Shown here: in pieces, positions 42,566 to 50,795 of the stretch
Numbering within the stretch: the first letter of the stretch is position 1
Layout of the letters: every line of letters begins with the position of its first letter
NCBI GenBank assembly: GCA_050946375.1
Contig: JBMNUT010000003.1
Span: 62,001-126,000 of the forward strand
Direction of reading: 5' to 3'
Source of the DNA: UBA1794 sp050946375
GTDB lineage: Bacteria > Bacteroidota > Bacteroidia > Bacteroidales > Bacteroidaceae
DNA: 64,000 nucleotides
The notes under the pieces: model-generated
Databases searched by the model: none
The model's input: the letters and a program-made list of their open reading frames with translations, nothing else
Told to the model about the DNA's origin: nothing
Made by a program: the position numbers and the translations under genes

Positions 42566-43033
42566 TTATAGTTTTTTGTTGGTTGAACAAGCTTTGATTT
42601 TGAAAATAGCTTTTTTCCCTCCGGTCGGAGTGATGCCGGGTGCATGGGCATCCTGTGGCGAAAAAAGCGCGAACATGCCCGGTTCTATTTGCAAATAGCT
42701 CTGTGCCTGTCCGCGAAAGAACATGATATCTTTTTCTTCGTTATAGGGGATGTAGACCGTACTGCATAGATCTGTCGGGGTGTAGCCCATGGTTTCGACT
42801 CCTTCCAGCGGGATTTGTATGTCGATGTACAAGCGGTGTGCTTCGAGTTTGGCCTCCGAACGGGGCAAAGCCTTTATCTGGTTGATGTTTACATATAAGT
42901 CTTCTTCCCGTATGGGGTGCTTCCCGGTCTCAAGAGCCGATAAGTCGTGCCGGGCAATGTAATCGGCCACTTCTCCTATCGCAGGATGGAGTGCGGCGTA
43001 AAGCCTCAGATTTTCCAGTCGGTCTACTATCAT
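42566..43033 (-). CDS. YhcH/YjgK/YiaL (DUF386) family sugar-binding cupin
   Basis: A 155-residue protein with the family pattern MIVDRLENLRLYAALHPAIGEVADYIARHDL, KLEAHRLYIDIQIPLEGVETMGY, and FFRGQAQSYLQIEPGMFALFSPQDAHAPGI, the beta-sandwich cupin with a His/Glu/Asp metal site (EAHRLYIDIQ and PQDAHAP). Related proteins are linked to sialic acid or uronate metabolism as anomerases. It sits between inositol monophosphatase and glgB, 5 bases before glgB. Its substrate is not evident. Confidence 0.88.
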   Translation of the reverse strand: MIVDRLENLRLYAALHPAIGEVADYIARHDLSALETGKHPIREEDLYVNINQIKALPRSEAKLEAHRLYIDIQIPLEGVETMGYTPTDLCSTVYIPYNEEKDIMFFRGQAQSYLQIEPGMFALFSPQDAHAPGITPTGGKKAIFKIKACSTNKKL

Positions 43034-43077
43034 GATTGAGCTATGGTTTTAGTCTTTCTGCCCTACAAACTTATAGA

Positions 43078-43917
43078 TTATTTCTCATATTTGAGGCAGG
43101 TTGTAATTTTTTTCAGCAAGAAATCGTGTATTTTCCCGTTTGAGGCTATCACTTCTTTCGAGTTATAGAACAAATCCTTGCCTGCTGTATCGGTAATTCT
43201 TCCTCCGGCTTCCCGGATAATCAGGCTGCCGGCGGCAATGTCCCACGGGCCGAGCTGGAATTCGATGCGCCCGTCGCTGCGTCCGGCGGCTATGTAGCAT
43301 AATTCGGCGGCGGCTGACCCCAGAATCCGTATTCCGGCTACCTGCCCGTAGAGCTCCCGTATCAGTCCTTGAGCCATGGGGCTGTAGTTTTGGCTGTCGT
43401 AGGGTAATCCCATTCCGATGAAAGCCTCTTCGGAGTCGGTTATGTCGGATACGTGTATCGGGTGTGCCGTTTGTCCGGCACTGCGAAGCCATGCTCCTCC
43501 GTCCTTCCGGGCGTAAAAAAGTTCGTCGCGACATACTTCGTACACAACGCCGAGGAGCATTTCCTTTTGGTCGCACAAGGCTATGCTGACACAGTAGGGG
43601 GCCTGGTCATGGATATAGTTAGTGGTGCCGTCCAGCGGGTCGATCAGCCAGCAATAGGGCTCGTTCTGGTAAGAGCCATGCCCCTCTTCGGCAATAAATC
43701 CGGCCTCCGGGAGCAAATCGTGGAGTATTTTGATCAGTCGCTTCTCCGATTCCTTGTCTACATAGGAGACATAATTGTGAATGCCTTTTTCTTCTACCCG
43801 GGTGCGTTGGAAACTTTTGCGTTCCGAACGCAGAAAGTCACCCACTTCGCAGGCTGTCTTACAAACTTCTTGCAGGAGTTTCTCCCAATCTTCCGGTGTT
43901 TTTCTGAGGTCTGTCAT
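43078..43917 (-). CDS. Inositol monophosphatase family protein
   Basis: About 279 residues from MTDLRKTPEDWEKLLQEV. Metal-binding motifs are EEGHG (Glu in FIAEEGHGSY), WLIDPLDGTTNYIHD, and WDIAAGSLIIREAGGRITD, marking the Mg-dependent phosphatase superfamily that includes inositol-1-phosphatase, CysQ and FBPases. An upstream in-frame region (to 44037) is not used because TACTTTTG at 43953 lies in it. It lies 44 bases before the YhcH gene in the same direction. Substrate is undecided. Confidence 0.92.
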   Translation of the reverse strand: MTDLRKTPEDWEKLLQEVCKTACEVGDFLRSERKSFQRTRVEEKGIHNYVSYVDKESEKRLIKILHDLLPEAGFIAEEGHGSYQNEPYCWLIDPLDGTTNYIHDQAPYCVSIALCDQKEMLLGVVYEVCRDELFYARKDGGAWLRSAGQTAHPIHVSDITDSEEAFIGMGLPYDSQNYSPMAQGLIRELYGQVAGIRILGSAAAELCYIAAGRSDGRIEFQLGPWDIAAGSLIIREAGGRITDTAGKDLFYNSKEVIASNGKIHDFLLKKITTCLKYEK

Positions 43918-43952
43918 TGTTTCGTCTATTTGTATGTTGCGTTCTGTAGAGG

Positions 43953-43960
43953 CAAAAGTA
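43953..43960 (-). promoter_or_regulatory. -7 box for the inositol monophosphatase gene
   Basis: TACTTTTG on the minus strand, 36 bases before the ATG. No clear -33. Confidence 0.5.
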
Positions 43961-44038
43961 AGAATAAAAGGGGGATTCTGGCTTTTCTTTTCCTTAAAAG
44001 CCGCTGATTTTCGTCGTTTGGGTGCGATATTATGCAAG

Positions 44039-44064
44039 AAGAGACGGCTTGAAAACCGTCTCTT
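44039..44064 (-). terminator. Hairpin after the tandem GH43 gene
   Basis: AAGAGACGG (44064-44056 reading minus) pairs with CCGTCTCTT (44047-44039), with loop TTTTCAAG. The following minus-strand bases are only moderately T-rich, so termination is less sure. Confidence 0.55.
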
Positions 44065-44082
44065 CTCTTATTCCTATATTTA

Positions 44083-46245
44083 TTATAGCTTGATGGGCTG
44101 CACGCCTTCGTGGGTGGGCGTAACGGGAAGTATCCGTCCGTCCTTGTCAAACTCCAGCCGGTCTATGCAAACCTCCCGGTGGTATCCGGGACCGTTCTTG
44201 AGATAATTCTTGTTGATGCGGTGATATACGATGTACCATTCGTCCTTTTTCGGATGTTTCAGTACGGAGCAGTGGGCAGGACCGTAGATTTTTTCTTCCG
44301 GCCTTTGTTTCAGGATGACGGGCTCTGCAGCCACTTCAATCGGGCCAAGCGGAGATTTTGAGGTCCCATAGGCTACGTGGTAATTGGGTGAGCCGGTATC
44401 GTCCACCGACCAGAGGAAGTAGTACAGACCGTCGCGGTAGAAGACATAAGCGGCCTCGCGGAAGGCATAATCCTCAAGGGTTCCGCCTTGCGGGGTAAGC
44501 ACAGTCAGCGTATTCTCCTTGATGGAGGTCATATCTTCGTTGAGTTCTGCTCCAGCCATGTAGCCGTTTCCCCAGTAGAGGTAGCTCTTTTTGCTTTTCG
44601 GGTCGGTGAATACGTCTACGTCTATCTGCTGTCCGTGTCCGGTGGGGGAGGTTGCTACGATGGGAGCACCGTGGTCGGTGAAAGGTCCGCAGGGGTCGTC
44701 GGCCGTAGCGACTCCGATTTGTTTGCCGGTGGGCGTATTTCCGCTGTAATAGAAGAAGTACTTATATTTCCCGTCGATTTTCTTTTCCTCAATGCAGGGA
44801 GCCCATGCGTTTCCGTCGGCCCATTTTACTTGTCCGCTGTGCAGGTCCAGAATAGTTCCCTTGTCGGTCCATTGCACCAGATCGGGCGACTGGAACACAT
44901 TGAAGAAGTAGCCTCCCCAGCCGGTGAAGCCGTCGCTCGTCGGGTAGATATAGAATTTCTTGTCTTTCTTGGAGTACAGAATCTCCGGGTCGGCATGGAA
45001 ACCGGGCAATACGGGGTTGCCTACGATGCGGGCCTCTACCTGGTAGGAGATTTTCTCCTTAGGGGTTGTAATCGTGTAGCTTACCGGGCCGTCGCTGAAG
45101 TCTTGCGGGCCGAGGGGGAATATGCTGGTACTGGGGTCGCTCTCGAAGCCCGGGTCCAGATTGGCCAGGTTGGTTCCGGCCTTTACAGGCAGATATATGG
45201 TGTGCTGGGCATTGTCTATCTCCACATTGGTGCTGATGACTTGGGGCGAGGTGACGGCTTCGAACTTCATGGCATTCGGCGTGCCCCACTTGGCGCAGAG
45301 GTCCATGAATTCGTTTTCGGTAATGGCCATAACCGTTCCATGCCGCGGGTTGAAGTCGAACGAGTAGTCTTCTTTCATCAACTCGAAGTGTTCCAGGTCG
45401 GTCGTCTTGCAGAATTCGTAGTATCCGCGCGTATATACGTCGTACATCAGGATGTATCCTTTTCCGTCGAGGCGCTCATATACTCCGGAGCCTTCCACTC
45501 CGCTTTCGTTCTGGTCTACATATACGTTGTTTGTCTCCCAACTTTGGTCGGTCAGGTTACGCGCTTTGGCTATCATGATGCCGTTTCCGTCGCCTTCGGT
45601 CTTGAAGAACAGGTGATATACGCCATCTTTATATATAATGTCGCTGTCGATTGTCGATTTGCCCCGGTCGTACAGGATTTTCGGCTCGCTGAGCGACTTG
45701 AAATCCTTGTCGGCATAGCAATAATATACTTTGTCGTAATCGCCTTCCTTGGAGGTAAGAATCGAGAAGTAGACCATGTATTTTCCGGCTTCGCGGTCGT
45801 AAATGGTCTGAGGGGCCCATACTCGGGTAACATCGGCAAACTTTCCGCCCCATTCGTCGGGGAAGTGGATGGCGTGGTGCTCCCAGTCGATGAGGTTGCG
45901 CGAGCGGAGCAGTACCAGTCCGCGGTTCGACGACCATCCTTCGGCGGACTTCATGTCGGTTACGACCATGTAGAAATAGCCGTCCTCACCGCGCAGTATG
46001 TGCGGGTCCCGCACCGCTTTTTTCAAGGCGATGGTGTCGCTGGCGATGACCGGCTGGTTTTCGTTCAGTGCGTAGAAGTGGAGCCCGTCGCGGCTTACGG
46101 CAAAGCGTATTTGCTCCTCCTGTTGGGCATTTCCGGTGAAGTACGTAAACAGATAGGCCGTCTTTTTCTCGGTCTGTGCCTGCAGGCTTGCAGCCGAAAG
46201 GGCAAGGCACACGAAAACTGTACTAAGGTTTCGGGTAAGGTTCAT
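44083..46245 (-). CDS. Secreted protein with two GH43-like catalytic modules
   Basis: A 720-residue protein with a signal peptide (1-23, ASLQAQ). The N-terminal five-bladed propeller (about 25-340: VRDPHILRGEDGYFYMVVTDMK, DVTRVWAPQTIYDREAGKYMVYFSIL, STIDSDIIYKDGVYHLFFKTEGDG) is GH43-like. A strand-rich linker (YLPVKAGTNLANLDPGFESDP) joins a second GH43 (about 415-720: NPVLPGFHADPEILYSKKDKKFYIYPTSDG, WAPCIEEKKIDGKYKYFFYYSG, IDVDVFTDPKSKKSYLYWGNG, YGPAHCSVLKHPKKDEWYIVYH). The aspartates of ADPE and DVDVF and a late Glu are in place. Such enzymes cut arabinose, xylose or galactose side chains. Substrate unknown. Confidence 0.9.
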   Translation of the reverse strand: MNLTRNLSTVFVCLALSAASLQAQTEKKTAYLFTYFTGNAQQEEQIRFAVSRDGLHFYALNENQPVIASDTIALKKAVRDPHILRGEDGYFYMVVTDMKSAEGWSSNRGLVLLRSRNLIDWEHHAIHFPDEWGGKFADVTRVWAPQTIYDREAGKYMVYFSILTSKEGDYDKVYYCYADKDFKSLSEPKILYDRGKSTIDSDIIYKDGVYHLFFKTEGDGNGIMIAKARNLTDQSWETNNVYVDQNESGVEGSGVYERLDGKGYILMYDVYTRGYYEFCKTTDLEHFELMKEDYSFDFNPRHGTVMAITENEFMDLCAKWGTPNAMKFEAVTSPQVISTNVEIDNAQHTIYLPVKAGTNLANLDPGFESDPSTSIFPLGPQDFSDGPVSYTITTPKEKISYQVEARIVGNPVLPGFHADPEILYSKKDKKFYIYPTSDGFTGWGGYFFNVFQSPDLVQWTDKGTILDLHSGQVKWADGNAWAPCIEEKKIDGKYKYFFYYSGNTPTGKQIGVATADDPCGPFTDHGAPIVATSPTGHGQQIDVDVFTDPKSKKSYLYWGNGYMAGAELNEDMTSIKENTLTVLTPQGGTLEDYAFREAAYVFYRDGLYYFLWSVDDTGSPNYHVAYGTSKSPLGPIEVAAEPVILKQRPEEKIYGPAHCSVLKHPKKDEWYIVYHRINKNYLKNGPGYHREVCIDRLEFDKDGRILPVTPTHEGVQPIKL

Positions 46246-46282
46246 ATTGTCGTTTTTTTGATTACACGAAGCAGGTATTAGT

Positions 46283-46351
46283 AAAAGTCTTGCCTGTTTT
46301 CCCGGAAAGTTGCGGCACTTTTCCGGAGTTTATCAGGCACTTTTGGGATAA
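46283..46351. repeat. Interspersed repeat, copy cluster 9
   Basis: GTCTTGCCTGTTTTCCCGG, AAAGTTGCGGCACTTTTCCG, GAGTTTATCAGGCACTTTTGG. It lies in the divergent gap between the GH43 and M16 genes. Confidence 0.5.
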
Positions 46352-46359
46352 ATCCGTGG

Positions 46360-46367
46360 CAAAAATA
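46360..46367 (-). promoter_or_regulatory. -7 box, tandem GH43 gene
   Basis: TATTTTTG on the minus strand, 115 bases upstream of the ATG. Weak, no -33 found. Confidence 0.35.
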
Positions 46368-46389
46368 GGACTTTTCCGGTGGTTTGTCG

Positions 46390-46397
46390 TATTTTTG
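46390..46397 (+). promoter_or_regulatory. -7 box for the M16 peptidase unit
   Basis: TATTTTTG on the plus strand, 54 bases before the start codon at 46451. No clear -33. Confidence 0.4.
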
Positions 46398-46450
46398 TCG
46401 GACTTTTATGAAATTTCAGTTGCCGGGTAAGCCGGTTTGATGCGTTGCTT

Positions 46451-47695
46451 ATGATAAAATTCCAGACTTATACCTTGTCAAATGGCCTTCGTTTGGTGCA
46501 TAGTGCCGACTACAGTACGCAGATGGTGGCATTGAATGTCCTCTACGATGTAGGCGCGCGCGATGAAGACGAGGAACATACGGGATTTGCCCATCTGTTT
46601 GAGCACCTGATGTTCGGCGGATCCGTACATATCGCCAACTTCGACGACCCGCTCCAGCTGGCCGGCGGAGAAAGTAATGCCTGGACGAACAACGATATTA
46701 CGAACTATTACCTGACCGTGCCTCGGCAAAATGTGGAAACCGCCTTTTGGCTGGAGAGCGACCGCATGCTCGGGCTCGATTTCTCCATCCGTTCGCTGGA
46801 AGTGCAGCGGCAGGTCGTGATGGAAGAGTTTAAGCAACGTAATTTAAACCAGCCTTATGGCGACCTTGGGCACCTGCTTCGTCCGCTGGCCTACAAGGTG
46901 CATCCCTACCGCTGGCCTACCATCGGGAAAGAACTGTCGCACATTGCCAATGCAACCTTGTGGGATGTGGAGAGTTTCTACAACAGCCATTATGCTCCGA
47001 ACAATGCGGTGCTGGCCGTAACCGGGCATATCTCTTTCGAGAGTGCCGTCCGTCTTGCGGAGAAGTGGTTTGGCCCGATTCCTACGCGTGCCGTCCGGCC
47101 GCGCAATTTGCCGCAGGAAGCTCCGCAGAGGGCCGAGCGCCGGCTGGAGGTGGAGCGCTCCGTCCCAATAGATGCCTTGTTTATGGCGTTTCACATGTGC
47201 GGGCGTTTTCATCCGGACTTCTATGCTTATGACATCGTGAGCGACGTGTTGAGCAACGGACGCTCCAGCCGTTTTATCCATCGGCTGGTGGATGAGCGAA
47301 AACTGTTTACCTCCATCGACGCTTATGTGACGGCCAGTTTGGACCCCGGCCTGCTGCAGATTTCGGGAAAGCCGGCCGAAGGCGTCACTCTCCAGGAGGC
47401 GGAAGCTGCCGTGTGGGAAGAGTTGCGCCTGTTGAAGGAAGAGCTAGTGGGCGAAGAGGAGCTGGAAAAAGTGAAAAACAAGTTTGAATCGAACGAACTC
47501 TTCGGCAATATGAACTATTTGCAGCTGGCCTATAACCTGGCCTTCTTCGAGTTGGCGGGAAAAGATGCCGGCCTGATCAATGCCGAGGTGCCCCGTTACC
47601 GCTCCATCACGGCCGCGCAGTTGCAGAGCATCGTGCGCCGTGCCTTCGACCGTTCCAACTGTTGTGTGATTTATTATCATGCCCTGAAGGGGTGA
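46451..47695 (+). CDS. M16 family zinc peptidase
   Basis: A 414-residue single-unit insulinase-type peptidase. The inverted zinc motif HxxEH is HLFEH (in HTGFAHLFEHLMFGGS, about residues 42-57), with the second-shell Glu in a later helix (SLEVQRQVVMEEFKQR). The C-terminal half has the R/Y pair region GRSSRFIHRLVDERKLFTSIDAY. Length is about half of a two-domain pitrilysin, as in mitochondrial processing peptidase-like bacterial enzymes, which work as dimers. No signal peptide. It is followed 25 bases later by a cyclophilin gene, then miaA, so a three-gene unit is likely. Confidence 0.94.
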   Translation: MIKFQTYTLSNGLRLVHSADYSTQMVALNVLYDVGARDEDEEHTGFAHLFEHLMFGGSVHIANFDDPLQLAGGESNAWTNNDITNYYLTVPRQNVETAFWLESDRMLGLDFSIRSLEVQRQVVMEEFKQRNLNQPYGDLGHLLRPLAYKVHPYRWPTIGKELSHIANATLWDVESFYNSHYAPNNAVLAVTGHISFESAVRLAEKWFGPIPTRAVRPRNLPQEAPQRAERRLEVERSVPIDALFMAFHMCGRFHPDFYAYDIVSDVLSNGRSSRFIHRLVDERKLFTSIDAYVTASLDPGLLQISGKPAEGVTLQEAEAAVWEELRLLKEELVGEEELEKVKNKFESNELFGNMNYLQLAYNLAFFELAGKDAGLINAEVPRYRSITAAQLQSIVRRAFDRSNCCVIYYHALKG

Positions 47696-47720
47696 GGCTC
47701 TATTTGGGGGACGATTGGAT

Positions 47721-48611
47721 ATGGGCATCGTGAATTGCTTGTGCATCGGGTTGGCAAATCCCTTTTTCCGGAAGTGCATTATGCTTGTGGCTTTGCTGCT
47801 TGGGCCTTGCTGCATGCCGCTTTTTCCGGCAGAACAAGACACAATAAAATTACAGAATATGAGTGAGAAGATTATTTCCTTAACCCTCCCGACGGGAGAG
47901 GTTCGCATTAAGTTGTATAACGAAACTCCGCAGCATCGCGACAACATGCTGAAACTGGTGGAGGACGGATTTTATGACGGGACGCTGTTTCACCGCGTAA
48001 TCCGCGACTTCATGGTGCAAGGGGGCGACCCCGATTCGCGTTCGGCCCAGCAGGGCGATTCGCTGGGGCGCGGCGATGTGGGCTATACGGTTCCCGCCGA
48101 GTTTTCTTCTGCCCTGTTCCACAAGAAAGGGGCTGTGTGTGCCGCACGGCAGGGCGACGAGGTAAACCCCGAACGGGCGAGCAGCGGTTGCCAGTTCTAC
48201 ATCGTGACGGGGAAACGCTACAACCGTTCTCAGCTGCGTCAGCTTGAGGAACAAATGAATATGCAGCGTGCCCAAGTGTTTTTCCAGCAGTTGGTCAAGG
48301 AACGTTATGAGGACATAAAGAAATTGCGCCTGGAGCGTAACCGCAACGGCTTGTATGCGCTTCAGGAGGAACTGGCTGCCCAGGCCAAGGAGATGGCACG
48401 CACGCAGGATCCGTTCCACTTCTCCCCTGAGCAGATAGAGGCTTATACTACGGAGGGCGGTGCGCCGTTTCTCGACGGAAGTTATACGGTATTCGGCGAA
48501 GTCATATCGGGCATGGAACTGATTGAAGAGCTGGAGCGCGTGAAAACCGACCGTAACGACCGTCCTTTGGAAGACGTTCCGATGAAAATCACGGTGGTTG
48601 GCGAAGAATGA
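47721..48611 (+). CDS. Cyclophilin-type peptidyl-prolyl isomerase
   Basis: About 296 residues. The cyclophilin fold is visible in ITLPTGEVRIKLYNETPQHRDNMLKLVEDGFYDGTLFHRVIRDFMVQGGDPD, GYTVPAEF, and FLDGSYTVFGEVISGMELIEELERV. A charged helical insertion of about 80 residues (MNMQRAQVFFQQLVKERYEDIKKLRLERN ... AAQAKEMARTQDPFHFSPEQIEAYTTEGG) lies between the two halves. An N-terminal hydrophobic part (MLVALLLGPCCMPLFPA) suggests export, but the start is uncertain: ATG at 47721, 47781 and 47859 are all possible. It overlaps miaA by four bases. Confidence 0.88.
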   Translation: MGIVNCLCIGLANPFFRKCIMLVALLLGPCCMPLFPAEQDTIKLQNMSEKIISLTLPTGEVRIKLYNETPQHRDNMLKLVEDGFYDGTLFHRVIRDFMVQGGDPDSRSAQQGDSLGRGDVGYTVPAEFSSALFHKKGAVCAARQGDEVNPERASSGCQFYIVTGKRYNRSQLRQLEEQMNMQRAQVFFQQLVKERYEDIKKLRLERNRNGLYALQEELAAQAKEMARTQDPFHFSPEQIEAYTTEGGAPFLDGSYTVFGEVISGMELIEELERVKTDRNDRPLEDVPMKITVVGEE

Positions 48612-49540
48612 CTTCTATGGGGAATCCGTACGACCTGGTCACCATTTTGGGGCCTACGGCATCGGGCAAGACGTCTTTTGCGGCGCGCCTGGCTCATGAG
48701 ATAGGCGGAGAAATCATAAGTGCCGACTCCCGCCAGATTTATCGGCGCATGGATCTGGGCACGGGCAAGGACCTGGCCGATTATGTTGTAGAGGGTTGCC
48801 CGGTTCCCTACCATCTTATCGATATTTGCGAGCCGGGATATCGCTATAACCTCTTCGAATATCAGCGGGACTTCCTCGCCGCTTACCGGGAGATTTGCGC
48901 CCGTGGGGCGTTTCCCATTCTCTGCGGGGGAACGGGGCTGTACATTGAGAGCGTTTTACGCGGCTATCGGATGACGCCCGTTCCGGAAAATCCGCAACTG
49001 AGGGCCTCGTTGGAGGGAAAGTCGCTCGCCGAGCTGGCCCAACTGCTGGCCCGTTACAAAACGCTCCACAACACGACCGACATCGATACGCCCAAACGGG
49101 CCATCCGGGCCATCGAAATACAGGAATACTACAAGGAGCACCCCCTGAAGGAGCGGGAATTCCCTGAATTGAAGAGCCTGATTGTCGGTTTGTCCATCGA
49201 CCGTGATTTGCGGCGCGAGCGGATTACGCGACGGTTGAAGCAGCGTTTGGAGGAAGGCATGGTAGACGAGGTGCGTCGACTGCTGCAGGAGGAAGGTATC
49301 CCGCCTGAGGATTTGCTTTATTACGGGCTGGAATATAAGTATTTGACGCTGTACGTCACCCGGCAGATTACCTACGATGAGATGTTTACGGCGCTGGAAA
49401 TTGCCATTCATCAGTTCGCCAAGCGGCAAATGACCTGGTTCAGAGGCATGGAGCGCCGTGGATTCCGGATACATTGGATTGATGCTACGCTGAAAGACGA
49501 GGAGAAAGTGGCCCAGGTGCGGCAGCTCCTTTCTGTATGA
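48608..49540 (+). CDS. miaA: tRNA dimethylallyltransferase
   Basis: A 310-residue enzyme that isopentenylates A37 of tRNAs reading UNN codons. The P-loop is LGPTASGKTSFAARLA (about 14-29), followed by ISADSRQIYRRMDLGTGK and a DMAPP-binding region CGGTGLYIESVLRGY. The start overlaps the isomerase stop by four bases. A second ATG at 48617 would also serve. Ends before an interspersed repeat at 49548. Confidence 0.96.
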   Translation: MTSMGNPYDLVTILGPTASGKTSFAARLAHEIGGEIISADSRQIYRRMDLGTGKDLADYVVEGCPVPYHLIDICEPGYRYNLFEYQRDFLAAYREICARGAFPILCGGTGLYIESVLRGYRMTPVPENPQLRASLEGKSLAELAQLLARYKTLHNTTDIDTPKRAIRAIEIQEYYKEHPLKEREFPELKSLIVGLSIDRDLRRERITRRLKQRLEEGMVDEVRRLLQEEGIPPEDLLYYGLEYKYLTLYVTRQITYDEMFTALEIAIHQFAKRQMTWFRGMERRGFRIHWIDATLKDEEKVAQVRQLLSV

Positions 49541-49547
49541 CCGCCGC

Positions 49548-49612
49548 ATGTTTTGCTGAAAAGTACTGCCGCTTTTCGGAAAAACAGGCGGCGGTATTGC
49601 CGGTTTTCGGCA
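49548..49612. repeat. Interspersed repeat, copy cluster 10
   Basis: TGTTTTGCTGAAAAGTACTG, CCGCTTTTCGGAAAAACAGG, CGGCGGTATTGCCGGTTTTC. It lies between miaA and the PAP2 gene. Confidence 0.55.
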
Positions 49613-49730
49613 GCATATTGGCTTCATGCGACGGGTATTGTCGTTTTTTTGCCCTCCGGTATGGGAAGAAATATCTGAAAATGTGCTTACTTTGCGGGCA
49701 GATACTTTATGAAAGCCATAGCATTAGAAT

Positions 49731-50462
49731 ATGAATGATTTGCAGGCCCTCGACCGGGCACTCTTTTTGGATTGGAACGGAAGCGACAGTATTTTTCTGG
49801 ACGGGTTCATGTGGATGTACACAAACATGTGGATGTGGATGCCTTTGGCTTTGGTTTTGCTCTACCTGGTTATCCGCAATAACGCACCGTCGCGGGTGAT
49901 TTTGATTTGTGTCCTGATTGCCTTGCTCATAACCGCTTCCGACCAGTTGGCGAGCGGGCTGCTGAAGCCGCTGGTCCAGCGCTTGCGTCCTACGCACGAC
50001 CCGGTACTGGCTTCGATGGTCGATACGGTTCAGGGTTATCGGGGCGGGCAGTTCGGTTTTCCCTCCTCGCATGCGGCCAATTCCTTTGCGCTGTTCACGT
50101 TTACCGCCCTGCTTATTCGCAACTGGGGCTATACGATGAGCATGTTCCTTTGGGCCTGTGTCTTCTCGTACAGCAGGGTTTACCTGGGTGTGCACTACCC
50201 GGGCGACATATTGTGCGGCGCGTTGTTGGGAATCTTCGTGGGAGTCGTGTTTTATCTCATATATGAAGCTTTGAACCGCAAGCTGGCTGTGGGCAACCGC
50301 GCACGGGGCGGATGGTCGGGGGCTTCCTATTCCTGGCGCGACAGCCGGGAGTCCCGCAAAACGAAGTCGGGCTATTGGATAGGGCAGGTGCGCTTCTTTG
50401 TGTGCACCTTCTTCGCTCTGAACCTGCTGGCTATGCTGATTGGAATATTTGTTATGAACTAA
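49731..50462 (+). CDS. PAP2 family membrane phosphatase
   Basis: A 243-residue polytopic protein with the three phosphatase motifs KPLVQRLRPTHDP (KxxxxxxRP), PSSHAANSFA (PSGH-like) and SRVYLGVHYPGD (SRxxxxxHxxxD). About five hydrophobic helices surround them. The family includes undecaprenyl-diphosphate phosphatases and lipid A 1- or 4'-phosphatases; Bacteroides species are known to have a PAP2-type lipid A phosphatase that gives peptide resistance, so that role is possible. Substrate is not decidable by motif. It is followed 26 bases later by the small protein gene. Confidence 0.93.
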   Translation: MNDLQALDRALFLDWNGSDSIFLDGFMWMYTNMWMWMPLALVLLYLVIRNNAPSRVILICVLIALLITASDQLASGLLKPLVQRLRPTHDPVLASMVDTVQGYRGGQFGFPSSHAANSFALFTFTALLIRNWGYTMSMFLWACVFSYSRVYLGVHYPGDILCGALLGIFVGVVFYLIYEALNRKLAVGNRARGGWSGASYSWRDSRESRKTKSGYWIGQVRFFVCTFFALNLLAMLIGIFVMN

Positions 50463-50488
50463 TACAATGAAAGGCAGACGAAATGAAG

Positions 50489-50740
50489 ATGTTAACTTTC
50501 AACGAACTCCGTAATCTCAAGGACCGTCTTCCCGACGGCTCCATGCATCGCATTGCGGATGAGCTGGGAATGGATGTAGAGACGGTGCGCAATTACTTCG
50601 GCGCTACGGATTTCCAGACGGGTTCCTGCGTGGGAATCCATTGGGAGCCTGGGCCCGATGGCGGAATTGTCTGCATCGATGATACGACGGTGTATGACCG
50701 TGCGTGCGCCATCCTGCGGGAAACCGCAGGGGAAGCATAA
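50489..50740 (+). CDS. Small helix-turn-helix-like protein
   Basis: An 83-residue product (MLTFNELRNLKDRLPDGSMHRIADELGMDVETVRNYFGATDF) whose first half looks like a helix-turn-helix: IADELGMDVETVRNYFGA fits HTH spacing. The second half (GSCVGIHWEPGPDGGIVCIDDTTVYDRACAILRETAG) is a small acidic domain. It is probably a DNA-binding protein of Bacteroidales with no known target. It follows the PAP2 gene and is ended by the hairpin at 50754. Confidence 0.7.
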   Translation: MLTFNELRNLKDRLPDGSMHRIADELGMDVETVRNYFGATDFQTGSCVGIHWEPGPDGGIVCIDDTTVYDRACAILRETAGEA

Positions 50741-50746
50741 GGACAA

Positions 50747-50788
50747 AAAAAATCGGGCTGCTGTACTTATTGTTCATACAGCAGCCCG
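50747..50788 (-). terminator. Terminator of the nitroreductase gene, shared stem
   Basis: CGGGCTGCTGTA (50754-50765) and TACAGCAGCCCG (50777-50788) form a 12-bp stem. The minus strand continues with a long T run, so it serves the minus-strand gene best; the plus side has a weaker T run. Confidence 0.85.
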
Positions 50789-50795
50789 TATTGTT

